Assembly: GCA_041658185.1 (NCBI GenBank)
Contig: JBBAAR010000017.1
Span: 1-32,817 of the forward strand
Origin: UBA8919 sp041658185
GTDB taxonomy: Bacteria; Elusimicrobiota; UBA8919
Direction: 5' to 3'
Length of the DNA stretch: 32,817 bases
Positions 15,562-22,560 of this stretch are shown here, in pieces; within the stretch, counting starts at the first letter, position 1; each line of letters begins with the position of its first letter. The notes below the pieces were generated by a model. It was not told the DNA's origin. It ran no database searches and saw only the letters and a program-made list of their open reading frames with translations. A program made the translations under genes and the position numbers.

Positions 15562-16931
15562 AGTGTTGAAAGCCCGATTTTTATATCCGACAAATTTCGT
15601 ATTCTGAAAATTCTTTCCAGCAGATATTTCCAACGCCAATAAAATTTTTTATATGCCAAGTTGTAATATTCTTTAATTTCTTTCACACTGACCGTCGGTA
15701 AGTTCATTAGCGGTTGCGATAAATCATAGTCATCCCAATTTTCCGTCGTCAAAATGCTTTTGTCTTTCGCCCACTTAAACATCTCGGTACCCGGATAAGG
15801 AGTTGTTATATTAAAAATAGCGATGTCGGGCGCCAACTTGATGGCATAGTCAATAGTTTTTTGCATTGTTTCTTTTGTTTCACCCGGATTGCCGAGCATA
15901 AACGCCGCGCGGACATCAATTCCGATTTTTTTTGTTATGTGAACTATTTCTTTAACCTTTTCAAGAGAAATTTTTTTATGAATATTTTTCAGTATCTCCT
16001 CGTCGCCGGATTCAATTCCGTACATTATCTGATGACAACCTGCATCTTTCATCGCCCTCAACAATTCTTCATCCACAAAATCCACTCTCGCGAAACAGGA
16101 CCAGGAAATATCCATTTTTTCGTTTATAATTTTTCGGCACAAATTCTTTACATTTTCTTTTTTTGTGGTAAAAACATCGTCGTAAAAACTAATTTCTTTT
16201 ATTTCGTATTTATCCTGCAACAAAAACATTTCTTCAAAAATTTTTTCAGCGGAGCGATTTCTAACCTGTTGCCCGAGATAACTGCCGAGACAAAACGTGC
16301 ATCTTCCCGGACATCCGCGGGTAGTCATCATTCCGAGGGCGGGGAGTTTTTTGTAACTTCCTCTTGCGGGAAAATATTTTTCCATCGGAAGAAGGTGATA
16401 CGCGGGAAACGGCAAAGTATTTATATCGGAAATTACGGCGTGCGGCGGATTATGAATAATAATTTTATCTTCTTTGTACGAAAGCCCTGTGATTTTTTTT
16501 CTGTCAACTCCGGCTACAAGTTCCCTGAATGTTTCCTCACCCTCGCCTCTTACTATAAAATCAACGGATTCTTCTTTTAATACATCCTCTGCCATAACGG
16601 ACGGATGAACCCCGCCCAAGACGATTTTTGTATCCGGAAAAATATCTTTTGCGATTTTTGAGACAATTAAAGCGGATGAAATGGTCGGTGTTGATGAGGT
16701 TATACCTACATATTCCGGGATGCTTTTCTGCCTCAACAACTCGGAGATTTCTTTATATGAAAGTTTAATGGCATCGGCATCAATTATTTCAACACTGATG
16801 TCGCTTTTTTCCAAATATGCCGCAATGGCTGCCAATCCAAAAGGAGGCATACAACTCGCAACGTTCTGCCAGATGCCGCCTTTCGTTATCCACGGCGGAT
16901 TGATAAGTAAGATATTCATTGGTCGGTTCAT
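15540..16931 (-). CDS. B12-binding-domain radical SAM protein
   Basis: A 463-residue protein with the two-domain layout of cobalamin-binding radical SAM enzymes. An N-terminal Rossmann-like domain (about 5-140) opens with ILLINPPW and includes LGGVHPSVMAEDVL and VRGEGEETF. The radical SAM barrel follows, with the 4Fe-4S motif CPGRCTFC (Cys207, 211, 214) and YGIESGDEEIL. The canonical DxHxxG cobalamin-ligand motif is absent, as in many members of this group. Relatives methylate or rearrange lipids, hopanoids, antibiotics and cofactors; the substrate here cannot be told. It lies between GT2 and membrane glycosyltransferase genes, which suggests a role in lipid or glycan modification. Starts at Met1 (16931) and Met5 (16919) are both possible. 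Confidence 0.85.
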   Translation of the reverse strand: MNRPMNILLINPPWITKGGIWQNVASCMPPFGLAAIAAYLEKSDISVEIIDADAIKLSYKEISELLRQKSIPEYVGITSSTPTISSALIVSKIAKDIFPDTKIVLGGVHPSVMAEDVLKEESVDFIVRGEGEETFRELVAGVDRKKITGLSYKEDKIIIHNPPHAVISDINTLPFPAYHLLPMEKYFPARGSYKKLPALGMMTTRGCPGRCTFCLGSYLGQQVRNRSAEKIFEEMFLLQDKYEIKEISFYDDVFTTKKENVKNLCRKIINEKMDISWSCFARVDFVDEELLRAMKDAGCHQIMYGIESGDEEILKNIHKKISLEKVKEIVHITKKIGIDVRAAFMLGNPGETKETMQKTIDYAIKLAPDIAIFNITTPYPGTEMFKWAKDKSILTTENWDDYDLSQPLMNLPTVSVKEIKEYYNLAYKKFYWRWKYLLERIFRIRNLSDIKIGLSTLWAILKR

Positions 16932-16952
16932 CCCGTTAGATATGAAATTATC

Positions 16953-17645
16953 TCACGGGATAAATCTGTATTTTATTAATGTTAACAGCGCCGTAACGCC
17001 GTCACGCCAGCCGATTTTTTTTCCCTCTTTATAAGTTCTGCTTTTATAAGAAATAGGCAATTCGTATATAGGAATTTTTCTTTTGAGAATTTTTGCCGTA
17101 ACCTCCGGCTCAAATTCAAATCTGTTCGCTTTCAGGTTTAATGACAATATAACATCGCTTCTGAAAACCTTATAGCATGTTTCCATATCCGTTATATTCG
17201 CTCCGTAAATAAAATTGGTCAGAAAATTAAGTAATTTATTGCCGAGATAGTGATGGACATACCTTTTTTCTTTCAACTGTAAAAATCTTGAACCGTAGAC
17301 AACCGACGATTTTCCTTCAATTATCGGAACTATAAGATTTCTGATTTCTTCCGGATTGTATTCCAAATCAGCATCCTGGATTGTAACAATTTCACCGGTT
17401 ACATATTTTAATGCGGTTCTAATCGCGGCACCTTTGCCCAGATTTTTTTCATGCAATAAAATTTTTAATTTTTCATTTTTAGTTTTTAATTGATTTATTA
17501 TATCTCTTGTTCCGTCGGTTGAATAATCGTCAACAACGATAATCTCTTTCGGCGACAGCGAGGTTACCTTCTCAATCACCCTGACAATCGTACTCTTTTC
17601 GTTAAACACCGGCATAATCACGGAAACTTTTTCAAAATCACTCAT
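16953..17645 (-). CDS. GT2 glycosyltransferase, DPM1-like
   Basis: A 230-residue inverting family 2 glycosyltransferase resembling dolichol/polyprenyl-phosphate mannose synthases. The nucleotide-binding site is EIIVVDDYSTDGT (34-46), the metal-binding motif DAD at 91-93, and the acceptor-side region continues to GSRF and a C-terminal helical segment. No C-terminal membrane helices are seen, as in the short soluble DPM1 class. It may charge polyprenyl phosphate with a sugar for the GT-C enzyme two genes downstream. The ATG overlaps the hemW stop as ATGA. The Lys-rich stretch at residues 53-62 (LKTKNEKLKI), before the expected HEKNLGKG, looks like an in-frame low-complexity repeat rather than conserved sequence. 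Confidence 0.88.
   Translation of the reverse strand: MSDFEKVSVIMPVFNEKSTIVRVIEKVTSLSPKEIIVVDDYSTDGTRDIINQLKTKNEKLKILLHEKNLGKGAAIRTALKYVTGEIVTIQDADLEYNPEEIRNLIVPIIEGKSSVVYGSRFLQLKEKRYVHHYLGNKLLNFLTNFIYGANITDMETCYKVFRSDVILSLNLKANRFEFEPEVTAKILKRKIPIYELPISYKSRTYKEGKKIGWRDGVTALLTLIKYRFIP
17461..17496. repeat. AT-rich repeat inside the GT2 coding sequence
   Basis: Four imperfect units of about 8-9 bp, variants of TTTTTAATT/TTTTTCATT, encode KTKNEKLK in the GT2 protein. Such oligo-A/T repeats are a frequent intergenic class; here one lies in a surface loop and keeps the frame. Confidence 0.35.
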
Positions 17646-18781
17646 AAAAATTCTCTAAACACGCAGTTCGCGAACATTATTCCTTTGTCGGTCAATTTCA
17701 GGAAATTATCCTGCTCTTTTAATAACCCGCCATTTTTAAGATTGCTGATTTTCGCCGAAAACTTTTCTTTTATACTACCCGACATTTCCACCCCGCCGGT
17801 AAGACGCAAACCGAGCATCAAATCCTCGGACATTTTTCGCTCGCAATCAAGTTCCTCAAATTCAGAACGAAATTTGCCGTTTAAGTAATCCGTCAGATTT
17901 TCGGTATTTTTTATTCTTTTACCTTTGATATATGAAACGGCGCCCAAACCGAATCCGATATACTCGCCGTTTTTCCAGTAATTTATATTGTGCTCACATT
18001 CAAAACCGGGTTTAGAAAAATTAGAAATTTCATAGTGATGATACCCGTTTTTTTTTAGATATTCAATCGCGAATTCATACATATCCGCATCAGTGTCGTC
18101 GTCTTTTTGTAATCCGGTCTCAAAAAATCTCGTGCCTTTTTCAATTGTCAAAGAATATATTGAAATATGCTCCGGATTTAAATGTACGACGCTTTTAAGG
18201 GTACTGCTCCAATTTTCTGTCGTTTGGCCGGGAATGCCGAAAATTAAATCAATGTTTATATTTTCAAAACCGATTTTTCTTGCACTTTCGTAACACCTTA
18301 AAAAATCTTTTACAGTATGAACCCTACCCAAAAATTTTAATATCTTATCGTCAAACGATTGAATTCCGATACTTAAACGGTTGACACCATAATCTTTCAG
18401 TGTTTTTAATTTTTGCCCGGTAATTGATTCGGGATTGACTTCAAAACTGAATTCTAATTCATTGTTTTTTAATTTAGGCAAATAGGAAAATAATCTATTG
18501 AACAAAAATTCTATTTGTTTTTCCGAAAGTACCGACGGCGTTCCTCCGCCGATGTAAATCGTAAGTGGCGAGTGGCGAATAGCAAGTAATGAGTACAAAG
18601 AAAATTCTTTGACGAGTACTTTCAAATATCTATCCGCGTAATTTGTGCCTTTATCTGCCCTAATCGGCATTGACACAAAATCACAGTAATTACATTTTTT
18701 TTTGCAAAACGGTATGTGAATGTAAAAAGCAGGGACAAGCCCTGCCTCTACATTATTATTTGTGTAATCCGAGTTTTTCAT
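17642..18781 (-). CDS. hemW: HemW-like radical SAM protein with repeat-derived start
   Basis: A 379-residue member of the coproporphyrinogen-oxidase-like radical SAM family. It has YIHIPFCKKKCNYCDF (Cys26, 30, 33), GGGTPS (78-83), the EVNPES and GIQSFDD motifs, and HNINYW typical of HemW. HemW is thought to be a heme chaperone, not the anaerobic oxidase HemN. A C-terminal HemN_C winged-helix domain is present. The start at 18781 is chosen because an upstream ATG at 18934 would bury 137 bp of the SPFH gene. No ATG, GTG or TTG lies nearer to the conserved YIHIPF, and no Shine-Dalgarno precedes 18781. Codons 1-18 come from two dispersed repeats, and residues 62-73 (LYSLLAIRHSPL) from a third. 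Confidence 0.85.
   Translation of the reverse strand: MKNSDYTNNNVEAGLVPAFYIHIPFCKKKCNYCDFVSMPIRADKGTNYADRYLKVLVKEFSLYSLLAIRHSPLTIYIGGGTPSVLSEKQIEFLFNRLFSYLPKLKNNELEFSFEVNPESITGQKLKTLKDYGVNRLSIGIQSFDDKILKFLGRVHTVKDFLRCYESARKIGFENINIDLIFGIPGQTTENWSSTLKSVVHLNPEHISIYSLTIEKGTRFFETGLQKDDDTDADMYEFAIEYLKKNGYHHYEISNFSKPGFECEHNINYWKNGEYIGFGLGAVSYIKGKRIKNTENLTDYLNGKFRSEFEELDCERKMSEDLMLGLRLTGGVEMSGSIKEKFSAKISNLKNGGLLKEQDNFLKLTDKGIMFANCVFREFL
18561..18595. repeat. AGTGGCGAGTGGCGAA-type repeat inside hemW
   Basis: Imperfect units of the AGTGGCGA/AGTAATGAGTA type are translated as LLAIRHSPL just before the conserved GGGTPS motif of HemW. The sequence matches, from memory, a common intergenic repeat in candidate-phylum genomes. 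It is in frame and lies in a region of variable length in the family. Confidence 0.45.
18724..18745 (-). terminator. Terminator-like hairpin inside the hemW 5' end
   Basis: On the minus strand GCAGGG, a 5-nt loop (CTTGT) and CCCTGC form a GC-rich 6-bp stem directly followed by TTTTT. It lies about 36 nt after the hemW start codon, within the repeat at 18729-18752. It could reduce transcription of hemW and later genes when hemW is poorly translated; no function is shown. Confidence 0.4.
18729..18752. repeat. Dispersed repeat, GCAGGG...CTACA type (hemW codons)
   Basis: A second copy of the 24-bp repeat type seen at 3488-3511. Here it is translated as VEAGLVPA near the hemW N-terminus. Confidence 0.55.
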
Positions 18782-18795
18782 CTGTGCAATCTGCG
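18760..18795. repeat. Dispersed repeat carrying the hemW start codon
   Basis: The minus strand reads CGCAGATTGCACAGATGAAA followed by ACTCGGATTACACA, the familiar 'CGCAGATT.CACAGAT...GATTACACA' intergenic repeat. Its internal ATG (18779-18781) is the only usable hemW start. It fills nearly the whole gap between the SPFH and hemW genes. Confidence 0.5.
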
Positions 18796-18797
18796 TT

Positions 18798-19694
18798 TTA
18801 TTTCTTCTCTTCCTTTTTATCTTTTTCTTTGAAAAGTTCGGAAATGCCGGCAATGGAACCGAGCACGCCGGAGGTCTCCAGCGGTAGGAATATTTTTGTC
18901 GCATGACCGTCCGCAACTTTCCCGAGGGTTTCAAGATATTTTATCGCCAAAAGGTCATTTGTGGGTTTCCCGGAATGAATTGCATTATACACAACCTCAA
19001 TCTGATATTTTTCTGCGTCGGCAACTGTCTTTATTGCACCCGCTTTCCCTTCCGCCTCAAGAATCTGTTTTTGCCTAAATCCTTCCGCCTGAAGAATCTG
19101 CGATTGTTTTACCCCTTCTGCCTCTAATATCACTGCCCGCTTTTCCCTCTCTGCTTTCATCTGCTTACTCATCGCGGTTGTAATGTCAGCGGGCGGGTCA
19201 ATTTTACGCAATTCCACACGGGTAACCTTTACTCCCCACGCATCCGTTGCTTCATCTAAAACTTCACGCAGGGTCGTATTTATTTTTAAACGGGAAGTCA
19301 GCGTCTCATCTAAAAGCATATCACCGATAACATTTCTCAAGTTTGTTTGGGCAAGATTAATTGCTGCCTGGATAAAATTTGCTACATTGTAAAGAACCTT
19401 AAAGGGGTCCGTAACCTTGAAGTAAATAATCGCATCAACTGTAACGGCAACATTATCTTTTGTGATGACATCCTGCGGCGGGACGTCCAGAACCTGCTCG
19501 CGCATATCAACTTTTCTTATCGTCTGATAAATCGGAATTATAAGGGCAAGTCCGGATCCAACGGTTCTGCTAAATTTGCCGAAAGACTCCACTAATCCTT
19601 TTTCAAACGGCCTTATGATGTAAAGCGCCATCTTCGCAAAAACGAACAATAATACTACAAGAACAATCACAAACGGAACAGGAATCTGCTGCAT
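18798..19694 (-). CDS. SPFH/stomatin-like membrane protein (QmcA/slipin type)
   Basis: A 298-residue SPFH-domain protein with one N-terminal membrane helix (about 5-25). The stomatin core follows (about 28-190), containing GLVESFGKFSRTVGSGLALI and VDMREQVLDVPPQDVITKDN. A coiled coil with three ILEAEG/ILQAEG-type repeats (about 195-230) and a charged tail complete it. These proteins oligomerise into rings or cages that organise membrane domains and accompany NfeD partners; the adjacent upstream gene is NfeD. AGGAGG overlaps the nfeD stop. It is only 2 nt before the ATG at 19700 but 8 nt before Met3 at 19694, so the latter is preferred. Confidence 0.9.
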   Translation of the reverse strand: MQQIPVPFVIVLVVLLFVFAKMALYIIRPFEKGLVESFGKFSRTVGSGLALIIPIYQTIRKVDMREQVLDVPPQDVITKDNVAVTVDAIIYFKVTDPFKVLYNVANFIQAAINLAQTNLRNVIGDMLLDETLTSRLKINTTLREVLDEATDAWGVKVTRVELRKIDPPADITTAMSKQMKAEREKRAVILEAEGVKQSQILQAEGFRQKQILEAEGKAGAIKTVADAEKYQIEVVYNAIHSGKPTNDLLAIKYLETLGKVADGHATKIFLPLETSGVLGSIAGISELFKEKDKKEEKK

Positions 19695-19708
19695 AAACAT
19701 ATCCTCCT

Positions 19709-20134
19709 TTAGTCAATTTTTTTCACTATAAGCCGGGCGCCTTTTACTTCAATAATTTTTACCTTGCTACCTTTCCGGATTTCTTCCGACGATTCAGCAA
19801 GCCATTCCTCGCCCTCAATTTTTACCCTGCCGAATTTATTCGGTTTTATTTCTTCCAAAACAACGGCTTCCTGATTTATAAGAGCGTCCACATTAGCGGG
19901 GCGCGACGGCGCTTTCATAAGTTTATTAACGAGGGGGCGGGAGAAAATTATTGCAGAAAGCGAGACGATAAAAAACACCGCCCAGTTCAGCCACATCAAA
20001 CCGAATACGGTTGTCACTGCCGCAAAAACAGCACCCAAAGCGAAACATGCAAAGAAAAACACAGTCGGAGAAACCATTTCAATAATGAAAAGGATCGCCG
20101 ATATTACCGCCCATGTAAGCCAATTTTCAAACAT
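19709..20134 (-). CDS. NfeD-family protein (short form)
   Basis: A 141-residue partner of the SPFH protein. Three to four hydrophobic segments occupy residues 1-75 (WAVISAILFIIEMV, VFFFACFALGAVFAAV, WAVFFIVSLSAIIF). A C-terminal OB-fold domain follows (about 88-141), with the typical pattern GRVKIEGEEWLAES and G-x-K-V-x-I-x-E-V near the end. It is the short class without a ClpP-like protease domain. NfeD proteins are almost always encoded beside SPFH proteins and modulate them. GAGG lies 5 nt before the ATG. It is 7 bp from lepB and 14 bp from the SPFH start. Confidence 0.88.
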   Translation of the reverse strand: MFENWLTWAVISAILFIIEMVSPTVFFFACFALGAVFAAVTTVFGLMWLNWAVFFIVSLSAIIFSRPLVNKLMKAPSRPANVDALINQEAVVLEEIKPNKFGRVKIEGEEWLAESSEEIRKGSKVKIIEVKGARLIVKKID

Positions 20135-20141
20135 ATATACC

Positions 20142-20945
20142 TCACTTTATTAACTTTACTCTTTTCGGCGGCCAGTAAATCAGAAGCGGACTGCCTTTGA
20201 CATATTTCTCTTCAAGCGTGCCCCAGAAACGGGAGTCCTTGCTGTTGTCACGGTTGTCACCGAGCATCAGATACTGACCCGACGGAATGGTAAGTGGTCC
20301 GAAATTATCCCGCTGGGGAATGTTGTCGTTATAGACATCGGAAAAAATTACATATTTTTCTTTCTGAAGGACGCCGTTCAAGTAAAGTTTTTTTCTTTTG
20401 ATTTCAATTTTGTCGCCGGAAACTCCGATACATCTTTTCACAAAATCTTTTTTCACGCCGGATTCTCTTTCGTAGGGTTCAAGTGCCTGAGGCGGCGCCG
20501 CAAAAACAACGATGTCGCCGCGTTTCGGCTTTTTTATTACCCAGATGCGTTTCATTTTTATTTTCACACCATCGCTAAACGAAGGATAAAAAAGCCGTGT
20601 TCCGTAGATGAATTTATTTACAAAAAGTTGGTCGCCTTCCAAAAGCGTATTCCTCATTGAACCCGAAGGAATCTTAAACGCCTGAAGGAAAAAATACATT
20701 ATCAAAAACGCAAAAAAACCCGACCAGACAAGTGTGTCTGCCCACTCGGTCGCCTCGGCAACCGCTTTTTTCAAAAACCCCTTTGATTTTTTCCCGATTT
20801 TTCTAAAAACAACGGCACAGATTATGGAAGCCCCGACGATAATGCCCAGTTTCATCTCCATCGGATATTCCTGCATTTTGAAGAAGACATATACGACAGT
20901 GCCTATTTCCGCAGCCGCAAAAATCAAAAAAAGTAAAAAGTTCAT
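20142..20945 (-). CDS. lepB: Signal peptidase I
   Basis: A 267-residue type I signal peptidase that removes signal peptides from exported proteins at the outer face of the inner membrane. Helices lie at about 2-22, 32-48 and 73-92. The catalytic serine is Ser96 in IPSGSMRNTLLEGD and the general-base lysine Lys170 in DFVKRCIGVSGD. Box E is GDNRDNSKDSRFWG (229-242). The extra N-terminal helices make it longer than Gram-positive forms. A TTGACT-17-TATAAT promoter ends just before the ATG, so the mRNA would have almost no leader; no Shine-Dalgarno is possible for this start. Met24 and Met29 are alternative starts but also lack one. It is the first gene of its operon. Confidence 0.93.
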   Translation of the reverse strand: MNFLLFLIFAAAEIGTVVYVFFKMQEYPMEMKLGIIVGASIICAVVFRKIGKKSKGFLKKAVAEATEWADTLVWSGFFAFLIMYFFLQAFKIPSGSMRNTLLEGDQLFVNKFIYGTRLFYPSFSDGVKIKMKRIWVIKKPKRGDIVVFAAPPQALEPYERESGVKKDFVKRCIGVSGDKIEIKRKKLYLNGVLQKEKYVIFSDVYNDNIPQRDNFGPLTIPSGQYLMLGDNRDNSKDSRFWGTLEEKYVKGSPLLIYWPPKRVKLIK

Positions 20946-20953
20946 AATGAAAA

Positions 20954-20982
20954 ATTATACAAGAAATACATTGACAAGTCAA
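20954..20982 (-). promoter_or_regulatory. Sigma-70 promoter of the lepB operon
   Basis: TTGACT (20977-20982), 17 bp, then a perfect TATAAT (20954-20959). The expected transcription start is near 20947-20948, 2-3 nt before the lepB ATG at 20945. The -35 box abuts the terminator of the preceding operon. Confidence 0.8.
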
Positions 20983-20983
20983 T

Positions 20984-21014
20984 AAAAAAATGACCGTCGA
21001 TTATCCGGCCATTT
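20984..21014 (-). terminator. Intrinsic terminator after the alkD-like gene
   Basis: The minus strand reads AAATGGCCG (21014-21006), a 9-nt loop, CGGTCATTT (20996-20988) and a T-run to 20984: a 9-bp stem with one G-U pair and a 7-base U tract. It starts in the stop codon of the preceding gene and ends one base before the -35 box of the lepB promoter. Confidence 0.75.
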
Positions 21015-21727
21015 TATTTGGCTAAATAAAATTTCCTTTTCTTTTCGTCCAGTCTTTCAATCGCATAACGGAGCATTGTGCGCGGCATCTCTTGATAATG
21101 CTTTTGTAAAAATTCTTCCAGGATATTTTCGCCGCATCGCTTGCCGATTTCACGCAACATCCAACCGACTGCTTTATGAATTAAATCGTGTTTATCGTTC
21201 AAGAGTATTATAGCGATTTTAAACGGCCAATCGGTTTTACCCTGTTTAATATAATGAAAGGTAGCCAGCATGGCAATGCGGCGCTCCCACAGGTCTTTTG
21301 AGCGGGCTAATTTTTCCAAAACTTTTTTATCTTTATTTTCCAAATACGGCCCGATAATTTTTTCAGCAGTCAAATCAACCAGGTCCCAATTATTTATATA
21401 TCGCGTATGATTGAGATAAAAATCATAAATCTCTTTCTGTTCCCATTCGTCTGCTACGGCGTTTTTGGCAACCAAAATCAAAAGCGCAAGCATGCGCTCC
21501 TCGTGATACCGGCTTTTTATTAATTTTTTCAAATCAATTAATTTCAGGACTTTATACTCCCTCGCAATTTTCCTTTGCTCCGGAACGACGATGCCTAAAA
21601 ATTTGTCGCCCGCACCATATTCACCCGGTCCGGTCTTAAAAAAACGTTTAAGAATCTTGGCTTTGGACGGATTTGCAAGAGCCGATAGACTTTTATGTAA
21701 ATTTTTTAAGGTTAAAATATTTTTCAT
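21014..21727 (-). CDS. AlkD-like DNA alkylation-repair glycosylase
   Basis: A 237-residue, all-helical HEAT-like repeat protein of the AlkC/AlkD family, which excises bulky or cationic alkylated purines without base flipping. Residues corresponding to the catalytic pocket of Bacillus AlkD are present: Trp114 and Asp118 in NNWDLVDLTA, Arg149/150 in LWERRIAMLAT, and Trp189 in KAVGWMLREIGKR. Its length is normal. It overlaps the preceding HAD gene by 4 bp (ATGA) and is the last gene of its operon. Its function has no obvious link to the envelope genes upstream, so it may simply share the transcript. Confidence 0.9.
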   Translation of the reverse strand: MKNILTLKNLHKSLSALANPSKAKILKRFFKTGPGEYGAGDKFLGIVVPEQRKIAREYKVLKLIDLKKLIKSRYHEERMLALLILVAKNAVADEWEQKEIYDFYLNHTRYINNWDLVDLTAEKIIGPYLENKDKKVLEKLARSKDLWERRIAMLATFHYIKQGKTDWPFKIAIILLNDKHDLIHKAVGWMLREIGKRCGENILEEFLQKHYQEMPRTMLRYAIERLDEKKRKFYLAK

Positions 21728-22560
21728 TTTTTAAGTAATAAATTCTGAATATCATCCCAGTCCGATACAAAAGTTACATCCGGAATTACTTTATTTTCTT
21801 TACCTATTTTTATAACCTTCAGACCATTTGCAAGATATGCTTTTATATCGGTATCCCTGTCACCGATTCCAATTGAAATATTTTTCCATATTTTTTTTAG
21901 CATCTTTATTCTTTGAGTTTTATATTTTGCAGAACTTATAGGATAATTGCCCCAATCCCAAAAAAATACGGGAGCATCCGGGAATTTATACATTTTTAGC
22001 CAGTCCTCCGTCTTCTGAAGAAAAACATCCTCCCGTTTAGTTACAAAAATAAGATTATAACTTTTTGAAAGTTCTTGTAAGACATCCGGCGCATTTTTTA
22101 GCGGTTTTACTTTATTGTTTGACTTGAGTATATACCCCAACCAGGAAACATCGGCAACGGTGTGGTCTATGTCTACAATCACAGCAGGTTTATCTTTATC
22201 GGAACAAAATATTTTTGCTGATGCTGTGTCTGAAAAATATTCGGAAATCGTTGAAACCCTTACGGTTAATTCAAATATTCCCTGTTTATTAATCGTACAC
22301 GGCAAGTATGCAAAACCGTCATTATCAGTTACGGATTCCCCTGTTTTTTTGTTATCAATATAGAATAAAAGTTTTTCGCCTTTTATGTCCGGTCTGAAAA
22401 ATAATATCTTTTTTTCTATCTTTGCCGTAAGGATAACTTCTTGACCGGGGACGGCTATTGAATCATATGTGACCAATTTTACCGACCGTTGTGCTTTTGC
22501 AAAAAGATAATTGAAACTGTACAAAATCAATATAATTAGCAATATATTTTTTTTATTCAT
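21724..22560 (-). CDS. Exported HAD phosphatase with N-terminal Ig-like domain (LNS2/App1-like)
   Basis: A 278-residue protein with a signal peptide (about 1-22), a beta-rich Ig-like domain (about 27-118) and a HAD-type phosphatase domain (125-278). HAD motif I is DIDHTVAD (Asp130, Asp132), motif II FVTKRE (Thr174), motif III a lysine at 214 or 218, and motif IV GDRDTD (Asp234, Asp238). The long stretch between motifs and the PVFFWDWG segment recall LNS2/lipin and App1 phosphatidate phosphatases; that specificity is inference. It overlaps its neighbours on both sides by 4 bp: a glycosyltransferase of the diacylglycerol-using type upstream and the AlkD-like gene downstream. With a signal peptide it should act in the periplasm or as a membrane-tethered protein. 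Confidence 0.7.
   Translation of the reverse strand: MNKKNILLIILILYSFNYLFAKAQRSVKLVTYDSIAVPGQEVILTAKIEKKILFFRPDIKGEKLLFYIDNKKTGESVTDNDGFAYLPCTINKQGIFELTVRVSTISEYFSDTASAKIFCSDKDKPAVIVDIDHTVADVSWLGYILKSNNKVKPLKNAPDVLQELSKSYNLIFVTKREDVFLQKTEDWLKMYKFPDAPVFFWDWGNYPISSAKYKTQRIKMLKKIWKNISIGIGDRDTDIKAYLANGLKVIKIGKENKVIPDVTFVSDWDDIQNLLLKK

Noticed and set aside
15861..16580. A 239-codon open frame on the plus strand inside the radical SAM gene
   Set aside because: It is antisense to a gene with clear motifs, is rich in Phe, Asn, Tyr and His from the reversed codons, has no recognisable domain and no operon context. Similar plus-strand frames at 7653-8105, 8259-8660 and 3536-3922 are rejected for the same reason.
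18782..18934. Extended hemW start at 18934
   Set aside because: It would overlap the SPFH gene by 137 bp, and the extra residues (Arg/Lys-rich, repeat-derived) have no counterpart in the HemW family.
18898..19115. ILEAEG-type repeats in the SPFH gene as a DNA repeat insertion
   Set aside because: Such heptad-like repeats are normal in the coiled coil of stomatin/QmcA proteins and are encoded by differing codons.
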